From Porphyra umbilicalis (lineage: Eukaryota; Rhodophyta; Bangiophyceae; Bangiales; Bangiaceae): 64,000 nucleotides of DNA. Positions 1-9,756 of the stretch are shown piece after piece (positions within the stretch are counted from its first letter, which is position 1; each line of letters opens with the position of its first letter). The stretch lies in NCBI GenBank assembly GCA_002049455.2, contig KV918856.1, positions 62,001 to 126,000 on the forward strand, written 5' to 3'. The position numbers and the translations under genes were made by a program. A model generated the notes under the pieces. That model made no database searches. It saw only the letters and a program-made list of their open reading frames with translations, and was not told where the DNA came from.

Positions 1-987
1 TCACCTACGTTGCTCGCTCATTGGAGGACAAGCACCATGTGTGGTACGGGGAGAAACGCAGGGTGACAGGAAGCACGATGGCCAGCCCAACGCCTCAACG
101 GATGAGGAAAGACGACAGCCCAGGAGCTTAGCCTCTGCTCCTGGGCTCATCAACCGCTCTACGTGGGGTGCTCAAGAACATGTCCTGACGGCTCGGCAGT
201 CAATGCGTCCTTGGTGGACCTCCTCAGGAGCAGCGCGACGGGTGTACATCATGTATGATGGATGGGTGGCCCACCGTTGAGGAGCATGAGACGGGGGACC
301 CACTGCTGCGTTTGCCCTGGGGATACGTACCGTACGTAAGGCTTGGCTTCGATGGGGTGGCGCGTCAGCCGGCCTTGCCTGGCGCGAGCGCAAACCGGGG
401 ACGCAGGCGCGGAAAAGTAGCACTGCTGGAACTCGTGGCAATGGAATGGGGATTGGGACAACGCCAAGTAGTACCACACAATACTGTGTCTCTTCCAATC
501 TGCGGCTGTGATCCGGCTTTGACACCTCGTTGTGGTGAGCGAGTCTTGGCCCAAGATCGTGTGCCTGTTGCCCACGCCGTGCTGCGCTCATCGGCCCCCG
601 CGCGCCGGTGCATTCGTCCGCCGCGGGCGTGGCACGCGGGCGCCCAGCTGCTGGGGCCGCGAGATTGGCGGTGGCTGGTTAGCTTGCTGGGAGACGCTGG
701 TTGCCTGCGCCGCTAATGCGCCCCCGCCGACGATGGCTCGCCGCACCCGCGTCCGATGGCGGGCCAGTTGCAAACGGTGACCCGACACGCCGCTCTGAAA
801 CCCTCATCCAGGGCCGCCGCCCACAGGATTGGGCGGGTACAGCGTGGTCTTCACCTGTGCAAAAGCGGCTCCCTCCCCTGGACGCAGCGAGAGGGGCAAT
901 ACAACAGCCAATGTCGTCAAGAACTCAGTGTCACTCGTGGCGTGTGCGGCCGTGCGCCCCGCACATGGAGCAATACCGATCCCACGC
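1..987. other. left-edge region without a supported gene
   Basis: No open frame here has family motifs, convincing splice signals or a composition like the real genes of the window. The stretch between about 590 and 800 is GC-rich and could be the edge of a neighbouring GC island. The right end is the downstream flank of the minus-strand LPMO-like gene, whose stop codon is at 988-990. Nothing else is seen. Confidence 0.4.
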
Positions 988-1938
988 TCATTGTTGCACA
1001 TTCCACCGGTTGAGCGCCCCCGGCCGCCGCCCATCCTCAAACTCCCTTGGCTTACCCCACTGCTCCTCCTGCATGCACGGCTGCGTCGAGCACTGGTACA
1101 GCGCGTTGGTGTTGCTCATGCACCGGTCGTGGACAAACACGGGGTTGAAGTTGTCCTGCAGGGGGCCCCCCGCGATGCGTACGTCTGCGCAGCTCCAGTA
1201 GGTACCCTGCCGATAGCCGCCGCCGTACCACACGAAGCCGAGGACGTACAACCCGTCTTCGAAGACGGGGGGGATGGTCACCCACTGCTGGTAGCGCCGC
1301 CCGTGATTGTCGTTGCCGCACTCGAATTCATTGCGCTTTGGGCAGTCGACCTCGCCGGCGCTCCAGCAGGACCACCGGAAAGCATTGCGGTCGTGGGTCC
1401 AAGGGTCGTCACGGTGTTTAACGGGCACCAGAGAGAGCCTCAAAAATCCGCCTGCGGGAGAAACAATACGATGGGGGTGCGGGACCAGGGAATGATTGCA
1501 AGACGAGGTGCAGAAGCGCTGAACGCACGGACAGCGGAAGAGTGTCAGCGGGGACTCTCCAAGTGGGGCAATCCGCGTGTGAGCGTGCTCTTCCGCGAAG
1601 GGCACCCAAGAGACCCAAAAGGCACGCAGTGATGGAACCACGAGCTCGTAATTACCATAGTGGTTGTTCTTGGTATAGACGACCGGGATGGTTTGCCCTC
1701 GCCGGTACGTGGCGACCTCGTAGTTATGGCGCCTGTTGGTGCGGGAGCACGGCCCGAGGCAGTTCTTCCAGTCACGCCCGCCGGTGCCGCCGACGCGGCA
1801 CGAGTTGTCCCACGTGTTTTCGAGCGGCTTGACAAGCCACGAGTGGGCGGTCGTGTCCGCTGCCGCGCCGAGAGTGCCGGCCGCAAGAACTAGCGCGGCT
1901 CCCACCCACCGCGTACAGCGCCCCCGATCGCTCGCCAT
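988..1938 (-). CDS. secreted lytic polysaccharide monooxygenase-like protein (chitin-binding type-4 fold), one intron
   Basis: This is a probable extracellular copper enzyme or polysaccharide-binding protein. The product starts at ATG 1938-1936 with a hydrophobic signal peptide (residues 12-27) ending in TTA, immediately followed by His32 in HSWLVKP. An N-terminal histidine exposed by signal cleavage is the hallmark of the LPMO histidine brace. Downstream are many paired cysteines (for example WDNSCR, LGPCSR, FRWSCWSAGEVDCP, EFECGND, YWSCAD) and aromatic strands such as YVLGFVWYGGGY, typical of the secreted immunoglobulin-like fold. The frame is open throughout, but codons 95-162 are foreign in composition. 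They are an in-frame 204-bp intron (1452-1655), and removing it joins NNHYG to GFLRLSLVPVKH and leaves about 248 residues. The second brace histidine is not certain; NDNHGRR and PVFVHDR are candidates. The family (AA-type LPMO versus an inactive relative) is inferred, not proven. Confidence 0.72.
   Translation of the reverse strand: MASDRGRCTRWVGAALVLAAGTLGAAADTTAHSWLVKPLENTWDNSCRVGGTGGRDWKNCLGPCSRTNRRHNYEVATYRRGQTIPVVYTKNNHYGNYELVVPSLRAFWVSWVPFAEEHAHTRIAPLGESPLTLFRCPCVQRFCTSSCNHSLVPHPHRIVSPAGGFLRLSLVPVKHRDDPWTHDRNAFRWSCWSAGEVDCPKRNEFECGNDNHGRRYQQWVTIPPVFEDGLYVLGFVWYGGGYRQGTYWSCADVRIAGGPLQDNFNPVFVHDRCMSNTNALYQCSTQPCMQEEQWGKPREFEDGRRPGALNRWNVQQ
1452..1655 (-). other. spliceosomal intron in the LPMO-like gene
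   Basis: On the minus strand the donor is ATG|GTAATTAC (G at 1655) and the acceptor is TTTCTCCCGCAG|GCGG (AG at 1453-1452). The length of 204 bp is a multiple of three and the intron has no in-frame stop, so gene finders may translate through it. Splicing restores a continuous domain sequence. The assignment rests on consensus sites and protein continuity only. Confidence 0.7.
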
Positions 1939-3563
1939 GGCGCGCCGGCCGGTTGCGATTCAGGTCGCCACGCCGGGCCAGATGGAGTTGCCTCGGCCAA
2001 AGTCGGGGCGGGCAGGCGATCAACGGTGAGACCGACGTGGGTGCGAGCGGGACGGAGGAAGGCGTCGGGGAGGAGCGGCGGACCTCGGACAGAAGTTCGA
2101 TTCCCAACGCGTACCCTGGGCAAGAAGAGGAGAGGATGCGACGACGTGGGCGGGGGTACCGTCAGGACGCTCTCAGTGACGAGCAACTCTGTGAGCAGCA
2201 GCGTGGAGCAAGGTCCTCTCTAGCGCTCGAACGTGGCCTGGCTGACGGGACTCGCGCATGAGTTGCGCAGACGCCGCGGCTTTGAACAAAGCGGGCCCTC
2301 TGCTGGAGGGCACCAGAGTCCGCACGCGGTGGCTGCAGCCGCCAACCACCGGCGGGGGGAGCAGCTCCGACGAGGTTTTCTCTCTCCTGGGCTGCCAGGG
2401 CCTGCACCTTGTTGAGGCGGGCACAGGAGGGCCCAGCAAGATGGCCCTGGCGCCAATGCACTGACCTGAGTCCTCTTGGGCGAGCATGGGAGGACCGCCA
2501 GCGGTTGTGCTACGCACCGAGTTGGCCGGCTTGGATGCGCATACAGCTTTTTCAATGGGCGGCCCGTGCGCACCGTCTCAAGAGGCGGGGCACGTATTCC
2601 CGCCGCGCCTCTGGCTGACGGCTACGCACCCTCCCGCGGCGGCAGTGCGGCTGGCAAGTCAGGCCAAAAGGCTACCGCCACCTGGCGCGAGGCGCGTACA
2701 GTACCCGTCGACGAGACGTATACTACGTTGTGTTGCGCAGCGTGTGGTGCCGCCGGAAGCGGGCGCCCCCAGGCGCCCGCTTCGGTCGACGGCGGAGGCT
2801 GGAACACGTGCAACGCAGCGGGTTGTGGAGCCACCCGTTCAGTCTTGACCGCGCCCTCGGGGAAGCGCGATGGGTGTTGGCGGGGTCCTGGCGGCGGGCA
2901 GCGGTACGCCACAGCCCCGATGATCGAAACCAGACGCGCGACCCGTCGTGTGCGTCAGCAGGGAAGAACCTCAGCCAGCTTTGGTACTGTACTGTAGCAT
3001 GATGGCCATCACTGAGTGATTGGCTCAGACCGAGATTTTCTGACTTTTGATCGAGCACCACGATAAGTTGTTATCGATCGCACAAGTGCTGGGCGACCAG
3101 CCTTGGCCTTGAACAAATGGGTCGTAGACCGCGGAAAGAAGTATGAATTTGGAGCCACTTGACGACCAGAGTGCCGACAAGCCATTCCACCCACGATCTC
3201 CAGCCGGTTTCGGGTCCCAACCGGCGGGGGCCGCTCCCGCCTCCCTCCCCATCTCCGCGCCGCCGGCCGGGGTTGGTCGCCGCGCCGCGTGCGTCGCTCG
3301 CCGGTCCTTCCCCCCCCCCCTCCCTTCCCCCGCGCACGCGCGGCTGTAGGTGGCACGGCTGCGGGCGTCACCCCCCCCCACCTTTTGGGCAAGTCCACGT
3401 TGGAGCCGCCGGCCGTGTCTCCCCCTTGGTCCCGCCGCTCCCGTTGCTCGTCGTGCGCCCCGGGTCTGCCGCAGCGTGCCTCGGTGCCCTGCCCGGCGCG
3501 CTCCTTTTTTTTTTTTGTCATTCTCGTCCGGCCGCGCCCGCGCGCCCCCCCACCGGCGCGGCC
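1939..3563. other. intergenic region between divergent genes
   Basis: This holds the upstream flank of the minus-strand LPMO-like gene and of the plus-strand signal peptidase gene. No frame shows a recognisable domain. GC rises abruptly after about 3180, where homopolymer C runs begin (3311-3320, 3371-3378), marking the start of the first GC-rich island. I see no RNA gene or repeat in it. Confidence 0.4.
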
Positions 3564-4544
3564 ATGGCCGCCGCCTTTGTGCCTGCCGCCTGGGGCGGCG
3601 GCGCCGTCGCCCCCCCCGCGCCCACGGGCGTGGCGTGGCCGCCCTGGGGCGGCGCCCCCCCCACCCCCTGCGGCGTAGCGCCCCCCCCCAAGACGGGCGG
3701 TCCCCACCCCCCCCCCCCCCCCCGCCCCCACCGCCGCCCTCAACCGGCGCATCGGCGACGACGGTGGGCGCCCCGCCGACGGTGGCGGCACGGGCGATGA
3801 GGGAACCCCCCCCCCCCCCCCCCCCCACCTCGGCGGCGGTCGCGTCGTCGCGGGCGCGGGTCGACTTGTTCCCCCCCCCCCCCCCCCCGCGACGGCCGAC
3901 ACCCCCCCCCCCCCCCCCCGTGTCGACGACGCCCGCGTCGGCGGGTCACCGCCCCGAGCCGCCGTCCCCCCTGGGGGTCCCCCCCCCCCGGCCGCTGGGC
4001 GGCGCTCTTTGCCGAACTGTCGACGTCCCCCCGCTATGAGGACGCGCGCACGTTTGCCGCCTCGTTTGTCTTTGCGCTCGCCGTCCGCTGGGTCGTCATT
4101 GAGCCGCGCTACATCCCGTCCCTGTCCATGGCGCCGACGCTCGGCGTCGGGGACCAGCTGCTCGTGGAGAAGGTGTCCAAGTGGGCGCGCCCGCCGCGGC
4201 GGGGGGAGGTCGTCGTCTTTTCCCCGCCCGACGTGCTGGTCGACGCGGGGTATGGGCGCAGCGACGCGTTTATCAAGCGCGTGGTGGGGGTGGCGGGCGA
4301 CACCGTGTCGGTGCGCAACGGGGTGGTGACGGTCAATGGGGTGGAGCAGGTCGGCGTCGGCGCGGGCGTTGCCGCCGAGTACGAGTGGGGGCCGTTTGTG
4401 GTGCCCCCGGGGGGGGTCGTCGTGCTCGGCGACAACCGCAACAACAGCTATGATAGCCACGTGTGGGGGGCGCTGCCGGTGGACCACATTATCGGGCGGG
4501 CGGTGTGGCGGTACTGGCCGCTCAACCAGTTTGGGGCGCTCTGA
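3564..4544 (+). CDS. type I signal peptidase, plastid/thylakoid processing peptidase type
   Basis: This membrane-bound serine protease removes signal or thylakoid-transfer peptides, using a Ser/Lys dyad. The catalytic part is clear. A transmembrane stretch (FAASFVFALAVRWVVI) leads into YIPSLSMAPTL, where the nucleophile Ser is codon 4125-4127. Then come DQLLVEKVSKWA, PRRGEVVVF and FIKRVVGVAGD with the general-base Lys at 4275-4277. The last box is VVLGDNRNNSYDSHVWG, followed by IIGRAVWRYWP and the stop at 4542-4544. The proposed start is ATG 3564 (MAAAFVPAAWGGG), a good transit-peptide beginning in the same frame as the catalytic part. The Pro-rich linker is cut by a TGA at 3798 in that frame, and the natural-looking linker lies in another frame between about 3740 and 3980. 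C runs at about 3709-3722, 3807-3826, 3870-3888 and 3980-3989 are the likely places where frames change. Identity is near certain; the N-terminal 120 residues are not. Confidence 0.85.
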
Positions 4545-4971
4545 GGGGGGGGAGGGGGGGGGGGGGGGGGTGGTTGGCGCACGCACGGCGGAACGGTGGT
4601 CTGGTGGGTGTGGCTGGGGGTGGTTGGGGGTTTGTTGGGGGGCGGGGGGGGTGCGCCGCGCGGCGGGCGGCGTCGGGCGCGAGCGCCTTCACGCCGCAGC
4701 GGCGCCTGGGCGCCCCCGCGTGCTGCGACCGTGCAGACGGGAGACTATAGGCGGAGGAGAGAGAGGCGCGGGTGCGGCGTGGTCCGCCGCGCCGCCGCGG
4801 TGGCCGTTTTTGTTCCGCGTCACGGGAAAAAAAAAAAAAACGGGGTGTCGTGTCCCCCCACGCGCAAGGCAAGTGGCACCGCGTGCTCCCAAGACGCACA
4901 CGCGCGCGAGACGCCTCTACACCGTTGCACTGGGCCATCCTATGCTCGTTCCGACGCCACCCGAGCACCCC
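4545..4971. other. 3' flank between convergent genes with G tracts
   Basis: This is non-coding spacer between the signal peptidase stop and the minisatellite. It contains an almost pure G tract at about 4543-4570 and an A14 run at about 4828-4841. No gene is supported. Confidence 0.5.
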
Positions 4972-5111
4972 CACCCACCGCGCAGCCGCAGTCCTGCTCC
5001 ACCCACCGCGCAGCCGCAGTCCTGCTCCACCCACCGCGCAGCCGCAGTCCTGCTCCACCCACCGCGCAGCCGCAGTCCTGCTCCACCCACCGCGCAGCCG
5101 CAGTCCTGCTC
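4972..5111 (+). repeat. 28-bp minisatellite, five perfect copies
   Basis: The unit begins CACCCACCGCGCAGCC and ends AGTCCTGCTC. It is repeated exactly five times without a mismatch. Because 28 is not a multiple of three, any frame through it cycles through PPTAQPQSCS, THRAAAVLL and PPRSRSPA, so the ORFs here are artefacts. It lies between the 3' ends of two convergent genes. Confidence 0.97.
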
Positions 5112-5161
5112 GCACAGTGGCGGCCGCGCGGGCACCCCACCCCTCCCCCCCCCCCACGCCC

Positions 5162-6334
5162 TCAATACCCGGCGGTCTGCACGTAGCTCGGCGTGTTGAT
5201 CAGCCGAAACGCGTGCTCCTGCCGCCCCGCCTCCACCACCGTCGACGTGACGCTGACGAGCGCCCCGTTGGGCGGCCGCCCCGCCGTCCCCGACGCCCAC
5301 GCAAACAGCTTCTCCGCAACAACGTCGCAGCTCGTCCAATTGTCGTCGGGCCGCCCCCGGTTGAGCTGCCGATGCATCGCCGTGTCGAGCACCTCGGGCA
5401 CGACGCCGACGACGACCGCGTCGGCGGGCAAGTCCGCCCCGACCGACGCGGCGAGGGAGCGCACCAGCTGGTGCACCGCCGCGTGGCCGACGGCAAAGGC
5501 GAGGAGTTTGGGCTGCGGGCTCAGCGCCGCGACGGACCCCGTAAAGGTCAGCATGCCCCCCGGGCAGAGGAACGCCGTTGCCAGCCGCGCCGTCACGACC
5601 GACGAGTGGAGGCTCGACGACACCATAAAGTCGACCGCCTCAAACACATCCTCCGACTGGATGCCCCCAACCGCAAAGCCAGTCGTTGCGTTGAGGACCG
5701 CGTCAAAGCGGTGGCCGTCGGGGCCCCCATACCCCGCCGCCATCAACGACGCGGTCGCAATGCGCACCTGCGACCGCGGCGGCGCGCCGACGGGGAGGGC
5801 GAGCGCGAGCGGCTCCCCCGCCGCGCGGATGCGGCAGGAGGTTGGGTCGGCCGCCTCGGCCACCGCCGCCGCCGCCGCCATTGCCGTTGCCGACGATGGG
5901 ACGGCAGTGGCGGTGGCGGCGCCGCCGCTCCCACCCCCCCCGGGCGTGCCGCCGAGGCCAATCACCGGCGGCAGCGTGTGGAGGGGCGTGCCCGGCCCGC
6001 ACTCGACCGAGCTGTCGTAAAAGTCGAGGGAGACCACATCCCACCCGCCGGCGGCAAAGCGCGTGACCGCCTGCGCGCCGAGGGCGGTGGCGCCGCCAAA
6101 GACGAGCACCCGGTGGGGGGGGGGGGGTCGGCCGCCGCGCGGGGGGGGGGGGGGGGGGGGGCCGCCCGCGACAGCCGACGCCGCCGGGGGGGGGGGAGGG
6201 GGGCGGCGCGCGTCAGCGGGCGGCCGCCAGCGACAAACGCCGACGCGGTGGAGCGGGTCGTGCACGCGCGGGGGGGGGGGGGGGGGCGGGGGGGTGACGC
6301 GCGCAACGGCGGCGGCGCCCACAAACCCGGCCAT
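5162..6334 (-). CDS. dihydropteridine reductase-like short-chain dehydrogenase
   Basis: Quinoid dihydropteridine reductases use NADH to regenerate tetrahydrobiopterin. The Rossmann start is HRVLVFGGATALGAQAV, with the GGxxxLG nucleotide loop. The second half follows the QDPR pattern closely: FDAVLNATTGFAVGG, SSLHSSVVTARLA, GGMLTFTGSVAAL, HAAVHQLVRSLA, VVGVVPEVLDTAMHR, DDNWTSCDVVAEKLFAW and RPPNGALVSVTS. An insertion of about 80 residues rich in Gly, Ala and Thr sits between the first and second beta-alpha units. The start was taken as ATG 6334-6332 (MAGFVGAAAVARV), which gives 390 residues and a Pro-rich leader that may target the protein to an organelle. An upstream in-frame start is possible. 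Oddly, the YxxxK pair that aligns at AFAVGH is replaced by Phe and His (codons near 5487-5500), so activity is doubtful. The gene is intronless as far as can be seen. Confidence 0.83.
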   Translation of the reverse strand: MAGFVGAAAVARVTPPPPPPPPRVHDPLHRVGVCRWRPPADARRPPPPPPAASAVAGGPPPPPPPRGGRPPPPHRVLVFGGATALGAQAVTRFAAGGWDVVSLDFYDSSVECGPGTPLHTLPPVIGLGGTPGGGGSGGAATATAVPSSATAMAAAAAVAEAADPTSCRIRAAGEPLALALPVGAPPRSQVRIATASLMAAGYGGPDGHRFDAVLNATTGFAVGGIQSEDVFEAVDFMVSSSLHSSVVTARLATAFLCPGGMLTFTGSVAALSPQPKLLAFAVGHAAVHQLVRSLAASVGADLPADAVVVGVVPEVLDTAMHRQLNRGRPDDNWTSCDVVAEKLFAWASGTAGRPPNGALVSVTSTVVEAGRQEHAFRLINTPSYVQTAGY

Positions 6335-7284
6335 CCTGTGGGGGGGGGGGCGTCGACCACGCGCGGGGGCGTGGCGAGCGGCCGGCAGAGGCGCGGGTGG
6401 GGGCGGCGACCGAGCGGCGCGGCGGGGACGATGGATGGGTGGCAGGCCCGCCGAGACGCCCCGGCCGACGGCCGCACCGGTCGGCAATAGGGGTGGCGGC
6501 GGCGGTGCCCGCCGGCGACACGCGTGGAAGCAGACGCGTGGCACCGCCGCGGCCGCCGTCGTCACCGCGCGGCGACGACCACGGGGCGCCGCCGCCAGCG
6601 CAGCGCACCCACCGCGACAGCCGCGTCGCGTGCGGGGCACCGGATCGGTGCGGTCGGGGGACCCCGCGGCGGCGGCGGCGGCTGGCGGGGTGGGGGCCGC
6701 CCGCGGTGGCGAGAGCGCGAGCGCCATCGCCCGCGACTTGATCGACGGCAACGGTGGCGGTACTTGTGGTGGCGGCGGGCAGGCGCCTAGGACATTTGCA
6801 CTGTACTTGCATGGGGCTGACAGCGGTGGCGTGTGATTGGTCACCACCGAGATGTGCGGTGGACCGGCGGGACCCGGGGGGCGCGCGCACCTCGCGCACG
6901 CGCCGCTCCGCCCAGACGGGCGGCATTGTCCCCCGACCCGTGGTCAGTGGAAGCACCCACGGCCCGGAGCGGCGCGCCCGCCCGTGCGCCGCGTCGCTCC
7001 TACGGGGCACGGCAGGGAGGCGGCCAGAGGGCGGCAAAGGGCGGCCAAAGGGCGCCCCCGCCAACCGGGCGCGTGCACGCGCTGCACCCGCAGCCGACAA
7101 CCGACGCCTGCACCTCCTATTGCAGTGTCGGTTGCAAACGACGCGCTGCCAGGCCCAACCCGCACCTTTTCCCCTTGGCGCTGCGCACGCGGGCGCAACT
7201 GGTCCCCCCGAGCCCGAGTGCATCGGGCTGGACGCGACGGTCCACTCCCCCCCCCCCCCCCCCCCCCCCCCCTTCGTCTACAAC
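6335..7284. promoter_or_regulatory. shared upstream region of two divergent genes
   Basis: The minus-strand reductase-like gene and the plus-strand plastid protein gene are transcribed away from each other from this 950-bp GC-rich spacer. It must hold both promoters. An inverted CCAAT box (GATTGGTCACC, 6835-6845) is the only promoter-like word I can point to. A C run of about 24 bases (7249-7272) lies just before the plus-strand start codon and would be in its 5' UTR. Confidence 0.35.
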
Positions 7285-8154
7285 ATGGCGTTTGTCGGCT
7301 CCTTTGCCGTGCCGCTGCTCGGCGCGCGGCCGCCCGCTGTCTGTGCCGGGCTGGCGGCGGTGCGCCCGCTGCCGGCCCGCGCCGCCGTGCGCGCGGCGCC
7401 GCTGGTGATGAAGGACAAGGCCAAGCGCAAGCCCCGCAAACCGTCGGGCTCCAGACGGGCCCGCCGGGCGCCCCCACCGGCGGCCGCCGACGCCGCCACT
7501 GTCCCTGGGGCGACGCCCAAAGGGGCGACGGCCAAAGCGCCGCCGGCCACTGCGGCGGCACCAACGCCAGCCGCCGGCGTGGCGGGGCCGGCGGCCGACA
7601 CGGCCAAGCCACCCGTCGCCGACCCCGCACAGACCCACGTCGTCGCGGCCACCCCGACGAGGACCCCCGGTACTGCCTCCACCAAGACGACCGCCCCTGT
7701 CGCTGCCGCCCCCAAGACGCCTGCCCCTGTTGCCGCCGCCCCCAAAACGCCTACCCCTGTCCCCGCCGCCCCCGAGGCGTCCACCCCGGCGACCGCAGAG
7801 GCGCCCGCCGCGCCGCTGGTCGAGGTGCCGCCCGCGCCCATTGTCAAAGCGCCCGTCATTGACGTTGCCGCCACGGCTGCGCCGGTGGCCACACCCGCAA
7901 AGGGGCCCGGCGCGACCATCCCTACCGAGGCACCAGCGGAAGACCTCTTTCCCGACTCCGCCCGCGCCGACACGGCGGACGACACGCGGGAGTCGGTCAC
8001 GGCCAAGCGGGGTCCGCTGCTGCCGTCGTGGGCGATGGACATTGGGGGCATCGTCCTCGTCTTCATTTTTTCGCTTGTGGTGGGGGGCATCCTGACGACT
8101 GCGATGGGGCAGGGAACCCCCGTGCCGGGCGTGGGCGAGGCCAGTGGACCATAG
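7285..8154 (+). CDS. plastid-targeted Ala/Pro-rich protein with one C-terminal transmembrane helix
   Basis: This 289-residue protein belongs to a family I do not recognise. It opens with MAFVGSFAVPLLGARPP, a Met-Ala-Phe start with hydroxylated and small residues that is typical of red-algal plastid transit peptides. A basic stretch (MKDKAKRKPRKPSGSRRARR) at about residues 43-62 follows. A long disordered region rich in Ala, Pro, Thr and Lys comes next, with near repeats of AAPKTPAPVA between about residues 130 and 175. A more acidic segment (PTEAPAEDLFPDSARADTAD) leads to a single membrane helix, DIGGIVLVFIFSLVVGGIL, at about residues 250-270, and a short tail. The layout suggests a thylakoid or envelope membrane anchor with a long exposed linker. 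The frame is open from start to stop with no intron. Function is unknown. Confidence 0.7.
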   Translation: MAFVGSFAVPLLGARPPAVCAGLAAVRPLPARAAVRAAPLVMKDKAKRKPRKPSGSRRARRAPPPAAADAATVPGATPKGATAKAPPATAAAPTPAAGVAGPAADTAKPPVADPAQTHVVAATPTRTPGTASTKTTAPVAAAPKTPAPVAAAPKTPTPVPAAPEASTPATAEAPAAPLVEVPPAPIVKAPVIDVAATAAPVATPAKGPGATIPTEAPAEDLFPDSARADTADDTRESVTAKRGPLLPSWAMDIGGIVLVFIFSLVVGGILTTAMGQGTPVPGVGEASGP

Positions 8155-9204
8155 GTCTTGAAAGCGCATGCCTTTCGGTCGGTCGTGCGCGTTGTGGGGG
8201 GAGTACATGTTTTCGCCTCGATAGCCTTCCCCATTGCCTCTGGAGCGACGCTGCCAACGCGCTGCGCTCCCGCCATGGCGCAGGAAGCGTGTGGCGATGT
8301 GGTCTCGGGCCCGCTGCCACACTGGTCGGCGTGGGGACGCCCCCTTCACCCACGCATCGTTTCCGTAGAACCGCCCATGGGGAAGGTCCGTGTGAGCTGC
8401 GGCAGTGTTGGCGGGGCCGTGCTTGGTACGGGCACCGTGGACGCCGTCTGGCTCGAGACGGGCTTGTCTTTGGGTCCCAGCGCAGTGCACCTCGTTGCTG
8501 GATCCATCACGAGCCCGGTTCTGGCTCAAATTGCTCGTTCAGAACTTGCACGACCCCTTGCAAACGCCTCTGTGGAGCGTTTTTCTCGTGCAAACCATGT
8601 TTTTCACTTGCATACTTTTGCAGTCGAGCTTTTTACGCCGACTTTTTGGATGCATCAGAAGCGTCTCTGGAAGCGCCTCCTATGGTGTACAGGGCCATAG
8701 TGTGAATGCCCGTATGCAATCATATGCAGATGCTCAACAAGCGCGTGCGAGCTCTCCCGTTCTCTCAACGAGGTGTTTCTGCGGTTTCTGCACGCTTGCA
8801 TTAGGACACCCTTGTCGAGGGGCGGGTATTAAGTCGAGCACGGGTGTCAAGGTGCTGCACAAGTACCGGGTTCTCACACTTAGCTCCCCCTTTTCTGCGA
8901 CTTGACGGTGTTTATTGCCAGCCACCGGAGCGGCAACTGTCCCTCCGTGAACGGCGAAATGGAATGGCCTCGGTATTGTGAACTCACTTGCCACCAAGTT
9001 CTGTGACAATTGCCAAAGAACTGTGCATCCCGTGCGGACAAAGCGGGTTCCGACGCCCCCCACCCCGGGGGTTGCGGGGCTTCCGGCACGATATCCGCGT
9101 CGCTCTGCCGACTGCTGTTGCCATTCTCCACGTTTGTTACCATGCTTCCCCGCCGCCGGCCTGTGCTTGCGCCAGTGGCGGTTACGGCAGCGGCGGCTAC
9201 CTCC
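8155..9204. other. intergenic region at the edge of the GC island
   Basis: GC falls to about 50-55 percent after 8160. One 180-codon frame (8158-8700) is open, but it has no recognisable domain. Its middle (about 8480-8545) is homologous to the arm of the foldback element at 9758-10253, so I do not call it a gene. Nothing else is supported. Confidence 0.35.
8480..8545 (-). repeat. diverged copy of the 9.8-10.3 kb foldback arm
   Basis: Read on the plus strand, GGATCCATCACGAGCCCGG followed by TTCTGGCTCAAATTGCT matches the reverse complement of the right-arm flank at about 10230-10265 with few differences. The adjoining AGTGCACCTCGTTGC matches the reverse complement of bases near 10710. It is a small dispersed copy or nested fragment of the same family. 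Confidence 0.6.
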
Positions 9205-9478
9205 CGCTGCGACAGCCACCGCCGCTGCGGCGATCGAGCCGCCCGCGTGGCGGCCACACCCCCGCCACCTCCGCCATGGCCCCGCCCCGCATGGCGGCCG
9301 CGCCCCCGCCACCTCCGGCATGCCCCCCCCCCCCCCCTCCGCTGGCTCTGCCCCGCCCTGCCACCTGCCCCACCGCCCATCCCGCTGCGATGACCATCAC
9401 CGCTGCGGCGATCGAGCCGCCCGTGTGGCGGCCGCACCCCCGCCACCTCCACCAACGCCCCCCCCGCCCCCCGCCCGC
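9205..9478 (+). repeat. GC-rich direct repeats, about 75 bp, spaced about 183 bp
   Basis: A block containing ACCGCTGCGGCGATCGAGCC followed by GCCCGTGTGGCGGCC and CCCCCGCCACCTCC occurs near 9217-9280 and again near 9397-9460 with only a few changes. Shorter copies of GGCGGCCGCGCCCCCGCCAC lie between them. The proline and arginine tracts encoded in all frames are a by-product of the repeat. Confidence 0.7.
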
Positions 9479-9756
9479 TGGCACTGCCCCGCCCCGCCAC
9501 GTGCTCCACAGGCCTTTCCGCTGGCTGACCTCCCCGATGGCCGCCATCGTCGCCCCACCGTACCAACAGTACGTATTTCTTGCCCTAATCGGTACAGATC
9601 CGGTACTAAGCACCGCACCCACTTAGTGTATCATGTCGCACTTGTAAGAACTTAAGCAGATTTCATAGAGCTCTTAATCACGCCCTAATCTCGTCGCCAG
9701 CACGCCACAACGAGTGTTTTGGAGGGGATACAAGCAAACACTCCCAGCGTGGGAGC

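Noticed and set aside
8158-8700. A 180-codon ORF downstream of the plastid protein
   Set aside because: It has no domain and overlaps a dispersed repeat copy. Open length alone is not enough at this composition.
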